A DNA stretch of 64,000 nt from assembly GCA_029255685.2 (NCBI GenBank), contig CM055320.2, forward strand, positions 45,667,910-45,731,909. Direction: 5' to 3'. How positions within the stretch are numbered: position 1 is the stretch's first letter; every line of letters begins with the position of its first letter. This document shows positions 22,063-31,899 of this stretch, one piece after another. The notes beneath the pieces were generated by a model. It did not search any database, had not been told where the DNA came from, and was given only the letters and a program-made list of their open reading frames with translations. This DNA is from Silene conica (Eukaryota; Streptophyta; Magnoliopsida; Caryophyllales; Caryophyllaceae). Position numbers and translations under genes: made by a program.

Positions 22063-24825
22063 CTATCCGCTAAAGATGCGGAAAATATCCGACCACGGCC
22101 TTTGACGACACGCCGTAGTCTCCACAGTGTTTGCTTGAGTAGCAAAACACATCTTTTTTCCGCCGTCGCAAAGCATATGCGACGGTCCCTCCTCTTGAGT
22201 TTGCCTCCTCTTCTTCTTCTCCTCGCGATCCACGATGTCTGGGTCCTCATCTTCTTTATAGCTTAGACATCCCATTCCTCCTCTCTGAACTATGACTTCT
22301 TTTACTTTGGGTTTCCCCAAACCAATTCCTGCACTAGCCACAATAGAAGTATCCTCCACATTGCTCCCAGCCTGGGGCGGAGGTGTAAAAACAGATATAG
22401 GAACAGGTAATAAAGTAGGAGAAGTAGTGATGACCTCATACTTTTTTTCAGAAGTGATAGCATTACATGTGATGGGGGTCATAGCATCCTTTTTCCTATA
22501 AGATAGGCCATATATAATAGAATGCTTTCTTACTTTAAAGGTCAAAGTCCCAGTGCCTACATCTATAATGGCGCCTGCGGTGTGAAGGAAAGGTCTTCCT
22601 AGAATTATAGGTATATGGGCATCCTCTGGGATGTCCAAAACTACGAAGTCAACTGGGAAGAAAAACCTGTCAATACGCACAGGGATGTTTTCCAACACTC
22701 CTATAGGTTCCATAGATGTACGATCTGCCATCTGGACTGTCATACTGGTCACTGCAAATTCGGCCATTCCTAGTTTTAAGGCAACGCTTAGGGGCATGAC
22801 ACTTATACTAGCACCTAAGTCGCATAAAGCCTTCTTAACTGGGAAGGTTCCTATATTGCAGGGGACAGAAAAACTACCTGGGTCCTCTAATTTGTGAGGG
22901 GCAATGACATGTGATAAAAAGCTAGATGACTCTTCAATGAGGGCCACCGACTCAACCTTTTCTACAGACCTCTTTCTTGACAAAAGCTGCCTCATAAATT
23001 TAAGATAAGAAGGAACTTGTTGAACTAATTCTAGAAAAGGGACTTGAACATTTAATGAACGAATCACATCCTTAAATTTGTCAAAAGATACCTGATCCTT
23101 CGAAGGTACAAGTCTTTCTGGGAAAGGAGCGGCTGAAGACTCAGTATTTGCAACTCTCTTCAGAAACCTAGGGGTATTATCACCCCTAAAAAGAAAATCC
23201 CTTTAGTTATCTGGCAATTCTGGACGAAAAGGAGACTCTGGCTCTGCCTCGGCGGTCGGTCGACCTGGATCTTCGGTCGGTCGACCGTTCTCCTGTTCAG
23301 TGGAAATTTCCGGATTCTGCTCTGTGGTCGGTCGACCTGGATCTTCGGTCGGTCGACCGCTCTTTCTGCTATTCTTCTGTTTTTCTTTCTCAACCCCCAC
23401 TTTAGCTCCACTTCGTAAGGATATGATGTTTAGAGTCTCTTTTTTCTGGTCTGGTTTGGTCGGAAGTTGACCCGGAGCCCTAGTATCATTCTTGCTTGCG
23501 ATTTGAGCAATCTGAGACTCTAACATCTTCATCCCTGCCTCTCTAGCCTGTGACTCCTTCTGAACCAACCCAATAAGATTTTGGATAAGAGTTTCTGTGT
23601 TGGGTGGTGGATTAGAAGGTGGTTGAGGGTTGAAGGGTGGTTTTTGAAAACCTTGCTTATGTGTGGGGATATATGTGGAATTTTGCTGAGGTTGCATATG
23701 TTGTGGGTTAAGAACATTCTGGCTTGTCCACCTTGGGTTGGGATGGACATTATTATTATTTGGGTCATAGAAATTGTTCCCACGATAATGTTGAAAAGCG
23801 GCACATGTTTCATTGGATGAAGTACAGAATTTTGACACGTGCCCCTCTCCACCGCACCTCTCACAAGCAAAGGGTCCGTCTTGAACGGCGTTCACCTGAT
23901 AAATACCGCCCTTGCTTCCACTTCCTAGATCGAATTTTTCTCCAGCTTCTAATTTTTCCAACTTGGCCGTCAAGGCCTCAATTGCTGATAGGTTGTATTC
24001 AGATTTCCTTTGATTTCCTCTGGAAGTGCCATGCTCAGCACGGTGTACAGCAACATCTTCTATCAATTTGAGACCCTTAGTCTCTCCTGAATTATCTTGG
24101 AATCTCCCATTAGCTGCAGCATCTAGATAGGCCCTGTTGTCATCGTAGAGGCCATTGTAGAACTGGTTGCAAAGAAACCATTGTTCGAATCCGTGATGTG
24201 GTATGGATCGAACAAGTCTCTTGAACCTATCCCGCGCCTCACTAAAATCTTCATTGGGGCCTTGCTTGAAATTTGTAATCTGCGCTCTTAAAGCATTGGT
24301 CTTTGATGCAGAATAGTATTTCCTGTAGAATGCTAAGGCTAGGGTATTCCAATCTGTGACTCCCGCAGCAGTGCGGTCTAGATCTCTGTACCACTCTCTC
24401 GCAGAGTCCCTAAGGGAGAAGATAAACATGGTTTGCTTAATCTGGTCCTGCGTCACTCCTTCTGGGGGTGCAATAGAGCATATGTAATCTGTGAAGATTT
24501 CAATATGCTTTGCAGCATCCTCATTGGCCGAGCCTCCAAATTGGTTTCTTTTAACCATGGTAATGTAGGCAGGCTTGGCCTCGAATGGCTTCCCAGTACC
24601 TGCAGGTAAAGTGAACCCCTTGTATAGGTCATTTGCCTGAGGCATGGAGTGACTGGCAATAGTAGCTTCTTCTGCCATATTCTCTTCTTCTTTAGGAAAA
24701 ACTGGAAAGTAGGTAAAAGGTGGTGTTTTTGGTGAAGGTGGATTGTTGGGTGAATTTGGTTGTGAAGGTGGTGTTTTTGGTGAAGATGGTAAAGATGGTT
24801 GTTCGAAAAGGTCTTCTTGAAACAA
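22063..24825 (-). pseudogene. gag-protease region of array unit 4 (least damaged)
   Basis: From 24,825 gag runs through the knuckle and, unlike units 1-3, straight on into the linker (QAREAGMKMLESQ), because the extra C at 23,531-23,540 is kept. The frame stays open for 540 codons to a TAA at 23,203-23,205, the same linker stop as in units 1 and 2. After that the protease frame is open to 22,063. A single stop therefore separates this copy from a continuous gag-pro frame. One 21-bp GRPTEDP period is missing from the linker. This is the 5'-most unit of the array and the best guide to the ancestral gene order. Confidence 0.88.
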
Positions 24826-25043
24826 GGAAGATGGTCAACCTCCTTCCTGATTTGCTAGAAGTTGCTTTCTCCTTTCTCTAAGAGTCCTCTCAAGCTCGTG
24901 GTCCAGCGGTAGGAGTTCTCCTTGAACTGACCTGCGCATAAGATGGAAACTACAAGAAAACGGTGAGAAGGTTTAAGGAACAAAAAAGTTCCTTAAACAA
25001 AGAGAAACAAAAACAAAAAAAAACAATAAACACTGGCGTCACC

Positions 25044-25061
25044 TCCCCGACAACGGCGCCA
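25044..25061 (-). promoter_or_regulatory. Primer binding site, tRNA-Asp (unit 4, one mismatch)
   Basis: Reads TCCCCGACAACGGCGCCA on the plus strand: one G to A change relative to tRNA-Asp and the other units. The 12 bases nearest the primer 3' end are still complementary. Confidence 0.88.
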
Positions 25062-25066
25062 AAATT

Positions 25067-26643
25067 TGATGCCCGTCGTTGAGGGTACCAAAGATAAAAT
25101 TTATAAATCCTAACCTTTAACTATAGATAGCGAAAGTCAGGGTCGAACCACAGAGAGGTGGGGAATGTTTATTGTTTGAATGTTAATGTTTAAAGGTAAC
25201 AAAATTGGGGGTTGATTGGTTGATTACTATATCTAAGGCAAAGATAAAAATAAAACAAGAATTAAAAGATGAGAATAAAATATAATAAAAAGGGATGCTA
25301 GGATGTTTGGGGTAATAATTAGCTAAGGTAATATAAATCCTAAAGTCAACATGTATTGCAGTCGCGTAAGGGGTTGTAACATATCTTTTTAGGTCTATGC
25401 TACCTAATAGCTCCTTTCGGCCTATACTATTAGTTCCTAGGTCTCACAATTATTGGGTGTCAACAATAAGGGTGATTCCTAAATCCTAGGTCACATACCT
25501 TTCAGTCTTGAGTAACCTAGCCATCTTAAAGTGTAAACCAATGCCCTTCCCGTATCTCTCAATCTTCGGTAGGTCATTACTAACATCCTACAAGTCTCCT
25601 TTCAGTTTCATTGTAGGGTATTATAGTCAACAAAGAAAGACGAAACAGGATACAAACGCGAGTGGTCGACCGACCAGCTATTCCGGTCGGCCGACCACAG
25701 CCTCGGTCGACCGACCCACTATTTGAGTCGGCCGACCGTGGTTCTGCTACAAGTCGGTTTCGGAATTTAATCTACCTATGCATATTATCCCCTACATCCT
25801 AACATATGAAAATTAGCTACTCATGGTTGTTAAGACGATTATGAAAACGGGATTAAACATGGTAAACATAGTGAAAAATCTAAACATGCAAGAATTAATA
25901 AGGCTTGAGATTCTGACTTAAACGAATGTAATAAAAATAATAACAATAATAAAGCTAGATTAAAAGAGTAATTACCACAATCGGAATTAGGGCAGAAAGG
26001 AACAAACTTTATTGAATGCTTGAGAATTGTTGAAAGATTACAAAACTAAAATTCTTCTAAATAAAACTGGATGATAAAACTGAATCTGAAACTCAATCGA
26101 TAAAAACTAGGTACTAATTGATACTTCCTCCCCAAAACCCTAACTACAAGATTAGCTTATATAGGGCAAGAGTTTCGAGCTTCCTAGAGACTCTACTTCT
26201 AATTTATTTCCGAAAAAGAATTGTTCTGGGCTTCGCTGAGGTCGGTCGACCATGTTGGTGGGTCGGTCGACCTCTTTCACGGGCTTACTTGAATTGTTGG
26301 ACTTTTTCCTCAGATTTGGACTTTTTTGAAGATCAGGCCTGGTCGGCCGACCCGTTTAGCTGGTCGGTCGACGCTTCCGTATAGGATTCTTCGGTTTTCT
26401 CCTTGTTTTGACTTTTCGCATTTAAATAAAGACTCCAGTTGACTTTCCATCGTTCCTTAATTATGCAAAAGACTCGAGGACATGAATTTGGTGCTAAATC
26501 GTCCATTTTCCGCATAAATCTGCAAAAGTGCAAAAAAACACGAAAGTACACGATTGATGGGAAAAAAAGGCTAAAACATAGTAAATGAGCGACCAAATGC
26601 GTGTAAAAATAGATGAAAAACATCATAAAATAGACACGCATCA
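25067..26643 (-). repeat. LTR 5 (complete, 1577 bp; outer 5' LTR of the array)
   Basis: Begins TGATGC and ends GCATCA at 26,643, immediately followed by foreign sequence (ACTCC...) that belongs to a Ty3/gypsy reverse transcriptase. This is therefore the outer edge of the array; ACTCC would be the target duplication, but the other copy is outside the window. TATA-like box at 26,156-26,163. Cassette g2 has lost one base. Confidence 0.95.
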
Positions 26644-28915
26644 ACTCCCTCACTAGATATCACATGTCCAAGAAATGCAACCTTAAAAAGCCAAAACTCA
26701 CACTTAGAGAACTTCGCGAACCACTTATGTCGACGTAAAATCCCAAGAATCAATCTAAGATGCTCAGCATGCTCCTCATCGGTCTTAGAGTAAATGAGGA
26801 TATCATCAATAAACACCACAACACAAGTGTCAAGATACTCACTAAAGGTGCGGTTCATCTGATCCATGAAAATAGCAGGTGCATTAGTCAACCCAAAAGG
26901 CATAACCACGAACTCAAAATGCCCATATCTGGTAAGAAAAGCAGTCTTCGCAATGTCAGCCTCTCTCACCGGAATCTGATGATAACCCAATCGAAGATCA
27001 ATCTTAGAAAACCTAGAAGCACCTCTCAACTGATCAAACAAGTCACCTATCCTAGGCAAAGGATATCTGTTCTTCACGGTCACTCGGTTCAACTCTCTAT
27101 AGTAAATGCAAAGTCTCATGGAACCATCTTTCTTCTTGACAAATAAAACTGAAGCACCCCACGGAGAAGCACTCGGTCTAATGAAACCTTTCTCGATCAT
27201 CTCTTCCAACTGTTGCTTCAATTCCTTCAACTCTGGTGGAGCCATACGGTAAGGAGCTTTGGATATCGGTCCGGTACCTGGAACAAGCTCAATAGTAAAC
27301 TCCACATCTCTCTCTGGCGGTATCCCTTGCAAGTCATCTGGGAAAACATCAGGGAACTCACGAACAATGGCTACATCCTCTAGCTTCGGTAGCGATGGCT
27401 TTGCAGCTGAAACAACACACAGGAAGGCTTGGCAACCCTTCCTAAGAAGATGAGATGCTTTCATCGAAGAGATAAAAAGAACACCCTTTTTAGGGCGAGT
27501 TCCCCTATAGGAAACACGAACTCCTGAAGAACTCCTCAAGCAGATTTTCTGGTCGCGACACTCGAAACGAGCATGGTATCACGATAACCAATCCATACCG
27601 AGGATAATGTCAAACTCCTCGAGAGGAAATCTCAGTAAGTCCGCTGGAAATGTTGCTTGACCAATAATAATCGGGACATCCCTATGGGAAGATGAGCAAG
27701 AAAATACGTCTCCAGAAGGTAAGGAAATGGAAGTCTCCTCAACCAATGAAGACTCAAGAGCTATACGGTCTGCGAACTGATTCAATATGAATGAAAGAGA
27801 AGCTCCAGTATCGAACAAAATAAGGCACTCAGCGCCAAGGACAGAAAAGATACCGGCAACAATGTCTGGATGAGCCTCAGCCTCCGCCCTAGTCATCACA
27901 AAAATCTTCCCTTTCGGCTTTCCTCCTTTAGTCGCTGCAGCAGCAGTGGCAGCCTTGCCAAGTGCGGTGTTCCTCTCAGGACACTCATAAGATCGATGCC
28001 CAATCCATTACAAGTGAAAAACTTATAGGCATTCTTGAAACAATCAAAACCCGGATGAGATGGTTTACCACAACGGTGGCAAACACTAGGAGATCTGTCG
28101 GTGTGAACAATGGTCTTAGCAACCGGAGCAGAGAACCTCTCAAACCGCTTCTTCTGAGAAGAAGGCGAAGGAGTAGAAGGAACAAACGGTCTCTTCCCCT
28201 GGTACACTGATCTCTGGTGAGGAGTCACACTAGAAGTAGCAGCTTGGGTCTCAGTATCTATGGCACGAATAGAACTCTCGGCCCAAATAGCATCATCATA
28301 TACCTCCACAAAAGAAGTCGAGTCACGACGAACCATACTCTCGATGCGCGATCCTAACTTCCCACGGTAGAAGTAGACTCTCTCAGCCTCATCTTTGACA
28401 AACCTCGATGCAAAATGAGCAAGTTGGTTGAATCGGTCGGTAAACTCTTGAACTGACATCTTACCCTGCTTCAAATCCATGAATTCCTTGAGCCGCTGTG
28501 ATCTGAGCTCCTTAGGATAAAACCTCGTCTCGAGCTTATCCTTAAAAGCCTCCCAATCGAACAAAGGATCAAGAGTGAAAGTCGGTCCGGTCAATGCCCA
28601 CCATCTATCGGCCTCAAGGGTCAGAAAGTGAGTGGCTAGCCGCACTCTATCCTCTCTAACCACCGAATACATGGTAAAGCTCTTTTCCATCTCCCGGAAC
28701 CACTCGGTAAGAGCTACCGGATCAACCTCGCCTCCATAAGTCTTCACGTGGCTCCTCGACATTTGGGATGTTATCCAAGAGAAGCTACCAGGACGATTAG
28801 CCTCATTGCCTGGTGGTGGAGGAGGTGGAACATTCCCTGCTTGCTGTCTCTGGTTCTCAAGCAACTGATGAAGTGCTTGCATTATAGTGTTCTCAGCAGC
28901 CGTGGTTCTCACCAT
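26644..28915 (-). pseudogene. Ty3/gypsy (chromovirus-type) gag-pro-RT, interrupted by the array
   Basis: Gag (from 28,915) has the usual retrotransposon gag core and a CHRCGKPSHPGFDC knuckle near residue 280. Around 28,000 the frame shifts, and the protease (LFDTGASLSF near 27,800) continues in another frame. A TGA at 27,579-27,581, probably a former CGA, separates protease from reverse transcriptase. The RT (27,539 down) has FIDD at about 26,802-26,813 and [18 protein letters not shown] of the family reads [10 protein letters not shown] here. RT ends at [10 protein letters not shown], where LTR 5 of the array begins; RNase H and integrase should lie left of the array, outside the window. It resembles the Tekay/Del group by RT wording. 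This copy is inactive. Confidence 0.92.
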
Positions 28916-29067
28916 CCTTCAAAAGATAAAACAAGTGTTAACTTAGCAATTAGCATTCACAAATAGACTACAATATAAATCCTTAGATGTACCCATCTCT
29001 CATTCATTATTTGTTTATTTGGTCAAGTTAAGGTTGGGGGTCACATGAGTGCGTCGGGAGCAATAAT
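28916..29067 (-). other. Leader of the Ty3/gypsy element
   Basis: Short untranslated stretch between the tRNA-iMet primer site and the gag start. No other feature seen. Confidence 0.6.
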
Positions 29068-29079
29068 GCTCTGATACCA
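29068..29079 (-). promoter_or_regulatory. Primer binding site, initiator tRNA-Met (gypsy)
   Basis: The plus strand reads GCTCTGATACCA, the 3' end of plant initiator tRNA-Met including CCA. It lies 2 bases from the LTR start at 29,082. Confidence 0.92.
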
Positions 29080-29807
29080 ACTGTAAAACCCCTCGCGAAA
29101 GCGGAAAATTAAAACATACAAAGTACTAAAAATGCAGCGGAATTTAAACTTTTTAAACTTAAACAACATGCGAGAAGAATTAAACTGAAACAGAAACTGA
29201 AAGCTGATATAAACAAAATAGATAAGTAACAGTTCTAAGTACTGAAAACCAAATATGTACAACAGCCTGGGATGGAACATCCCTACAGGCACCAACCAAA
29301 AACTGTATCAAAACTAAGAGTCTAGCTAATCGATAAACGTGTAAGTCATATGATGAAAGGATCATCACTCGCTAGCTCTCAAGTGAACCCCGCTCCAACC
29401 TGCATGTACCTACATACATGAAAACATGTACGCCACAATCAGTGGGGAGTGACTAGAGTTATCCTAGCCACCTTTTGTAACGACACGTAACAAGTAAAGC
29501 AAAACAGAATACTCCAACATATATAAACATGTGAAGCATAAACATCTCATCAACTGTTCTCACACTATCATGCAATACTAAAGCACGGCTCTCAACCAAC
29601 TTCATAAACCGTTAGGAAGGAGAGCCGGTTTCCCTACTGGTTGCCCAGTCGGGGGGTCTTTCAATCCAACTATTTATGAAACTGATCATAGAATCATCCA
29701 ATGCCTTGGATGAACAAACGATAACTCAAGCAATATAATCATCAACTTCATCATGCATATCTGACACTGTACCAATCTCAAGGCAAGCAAATATAAACAT
29801 CAATAAC

Positions 29808-30262
29808 ACTAGCAATGGGTCCAGAGGTGAACTTAACACATATCCCACTACCAAACAATGTCGGGTCCAGAGGTGAACTTAACACATATCCCAACATGCA
29901 ATCCAAGTAAAGGGTCCTGAGGTGAACTTAACACATATCCCTAATCATCCATAAGCAAAGGGTCCAGAGGTGAGCTTAACACATATCCCAATGCTACAAA
30001 CAAGTATTGGGTCCAGAGGTGAACTTAACACATATCCCAATACACAGCTATCGCACAACGGGTCCAGAGGTGAGCTTAACACATATCCCGTGTACGACAA
30101 CCGATCACGTGTCAGGTCCAGAGGTGAGCTTAACACATATCCTGACACGCCACAAGCAAAACACGTAATGGGTCCAGAGGTGAGCTTAACACATATCCCA
30201 TCACGCGACATACAAAACACGTAGTGGGTCCAGAGGTGAACTTAACACATATCCCACCACGC
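29808..30262. repeat. Array of nine hairpins with constant loop and variable stems (gypsy LTR)
   Basis: Nine copies of GGGTCC followed by AGAGGTGARCTTAACAC and ATATCCC, 45-58 bp apart. The flanks differ between copies but tend to pair. Unit 5 has GTATTGGG with CCCAATAC. Unit 7 (about 30,108-30,147) has CGTGTCAGG with CCTGACACG, where even the GGG/CCC has changed to AGG/CCT together. Units 8 and 9 have CGTAATGGG with CCCATCACG and CGTAGTGGG with CCCACCACG. Units 1, 3 and 6 pair poorly. Confidence 0.85.
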
Positions 30263-30566
30263 GACATCCAACTCAATCATTAGCATCCAAAGATAGAAAC
30301 TAACCTATAGTTCTAACTTCTTAAACCACTAAACAACACTTAATTGACCCCGGGAACTAAGTTGAGGGAGAGCCGGTTTCCCTTTCGGTTACCCGACCGG
30401 GGGGTCTCTATCCTCACTTTATTCCCGAACCCAATATAGTGTCGCCCATCCTCCGGGGACCTCAAATACATATCAAAGATACAAGGAACGAGTTTCAATC
30501 AAAACCGAACAACCGATTAAAAGTTATGAACGAATTACAATTCAAAAATAGGCAACAGGGGTCCCC

Positions 30567-30597
30567 AGCCGGTCGGCAGGCAGCCGGTCGGCCGGCT
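30567..30597. repeat. AGCCGG hairpin cassette 1 (gypsy LTR)
   Basis: AGCCGG...CCGGCT arms enclosing CAGGCAGCCGG-type sequence. Confidence 0.7.
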
Positions 30598-30650
30598 AGT
30601 GATCCCTCTCAGCCTTCCTTCTTTTTGAAATGAAACAACAACAAAGGACT

Positions 30651-30687
30651 CCCAGCCGGCTGGCAGGCGGCCGGTCTGCCGGCTGGG
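30651..30687. repeat. AGCCGG hairpin cassette 2 (gypsy LTR)
   Basis: CCCAGCCGGC and GCCGGCTGGG: perfect 10-bp arms. Confidence 0.82.
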
Positions 30688-30736
30688 AACCCAATCCCAT
30701 ATTCTCAAAGTCACGCAACCACACCTATAAAGCACT

Positions 30737-30773
30737 CCCAGCCGGCTGGCAGGCGGCCGGTCTGCCGGCTGGG
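30737..30773. repeat. AGCCGG hairpin cassette 3 (gypsy LTR)
   Basis: Same 37-base cassette as the preceding one, 86 bp away; the DNA between the cassettes is different. Confidence 0.82.
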
Positions 30774-30823
30774 AACTCTATTCCTATGTTCTCAATTCTA
30801 CGCAAAACAACAAAGAGGCTACC

Positions 30824-30854
30824 AGCCGGTCGGCAGGCAGCCGGCCTACCGGCT
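30824..30854. repeat. AGCCGG hairpin cassette 4 (gypsy LTR)
   Basis: AGCCGGT with ACCGGCT: relative to cassettes 2 and 3 the C-G pair has become T-A on both sides. Confidence 0.8.
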
Positions 30855-30904
30855 GTCAGCTCAAAACTCCATTTCTTTCAAAACCCGCAAAAACAACTAA
30901 AGAC

Positions 30905-30953
30905 GCTCTCAGCCGGTCGACCGGCGGCCGGTCGGTTGACCGGCTCAGAGAGC
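30905..30953. repeat. AGCCGG hairpin cassette 5 (gypsy LTR), contains GGTCGACC
   Basis: AGCCGGTC with GACCGGCT, extended outward by GCTCTC / GAGAGC across a small bulge. The core contains CCGGTCGACCGG, linking this cassette type to the GGTCGACC type of the other elements. Confidence 0.8.
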
Positions 30954-31899
30954 CTGTACACCAAATACGCGATTTCCAGCCTATTGCAAAACTCGTTAAA
31001 TTAACACAAATTCTTAAGAATCGCTACAAGTGAAGTTTATACAAAATCACAAATCACCAAATAACACTATCTAACAGCAAACAAACCACAAAACAATCCT
31101 CAAACGATTATTATAAGTATCCGTCGCAAAACATGGAATTTCTGAAAATTGCTTATGAACATGTGAAACACCAACTAGTCATGAATTCAACAAGTAAGAT
31201 CATTCATAAACATGTTTCTAAGTCCATAAATCATTCAACTTAAACAAAATCAGAAACAACAACAAGAACACATCAAAACTTGCTATTTTAACAAAAAGGC
31301 CGAGTTACTCGTAATCGTCACCTCAAAAGCAATCCGGCTCAAAGATTTTCCTCTAAGATGAAGCTATCCACTTCCGGGTCGTCCAAGTCCACGCCTACAA
31401 GCACGAAAAACGAGATTAAGGACTGAAAACGAGTTTTAGGAAAAACAGTCAGATTTTCGAAGTGAAGGATTTGAAAAACGAAAGTGATAGATGGCTTACA
31501 AATTCGATGAGGATTCCGAAAATGTTATTATTACCTCGATTTGATGAACGGATGATGAAGAACTAATCAAAAGAAGATGAATATTAATGGAGGTTTATGA
31601 GGAATTGTGTTTACAGTGATATTGTTTGAAGGAGATGAATATGTCGACACATGGGTCTTAAAGGGTTTAAGGAATTGTCCTTTCCGTTTAAAATGAAACG
31701 GGTTAGGATACTTGAACGGGTTTTTAAGGTGTGAACTTAATTTACCAAGTTTGTATTCGTCTTAAGGACTTAATGTTCTTAAGACGGATCTTACTATTTA
31801 TTTAAAAATACTTTTTGATAATTAATTAAAATATTATTTTATTACTTAAAATAATTAAAAACGCTAAAATTATATTTTATAAAAATACGGGATGTTACA

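Larger units (their letters stand above)
1..26643 (-). mobile_element. Tandem array of a non-autonomous Athila/Tat-like LTR retrotransposon (part LTR + 4 internal regions + 4 LTRs)
   Basis: Four internal regions (191-5231, 6810-11850, 13429-18469, 20049-25066) alternate head to tail with LTRs (end of one at 1-190, then 5232-6809, 11851-13428, 18470-20048, 25067-26643). Neighbouring copies share one LTR instead of having two each plus flanking host DNA. All parts read on the minus strand, so the 5' end of the array is at 26,643 and the 3' end lies left of the window. The repeat period is about 6.62 kb. LTR ends are TGATGC and GCATCA, the primer site matches tRNA-Asp, and coding capacity is limited to gag and protease. 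Such arrays are expected from unequal recombination between LTRs, or from insertion of a multimeric cDNA; this is inference. Small unit-specific differences (a 21-bp copy-number change, single-base indels, stops) argue against simple assembly duplication but do not exclude it. Confidence 0.93.
29082..31899 (-). repeat. 5' LTR of the Ty3/gypsy element (about 2.8 kb)
   Basis: Runs from TGTAAAACCCC next to the primer site to GGGATGTTACA at 31,899. On the element strand it starts TGTAACATCCC and ends TTTTACA, the usual form for chromovirus LTRs. GCTAT follows at 31,900-31,904 and would be the target duplication. It holds a nine-unit hairpin array (29,808-30,262), a GGAGAGCCGG...GGGGGGTC box seen at about 29,618 and again at 30,370, and five AGCCGG hairpin cassettes (30,567-30,953). 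Confidence 0.88.

Noticed and set aside
1..26643. Satellite DNA or rDNA-like tandem repeat
   Set aside because: The 6.6-kb period has LTR ends, primer sites and gag-pro, so it is a tandem retrotransposon.
29808..30262. CRISPR array
   Set aside because: Repeat-spacer look is superficial: eukaryotic LTR, spacing 45-58 bp, flanks pair with each other rather than being unique spacers, no cas genes.
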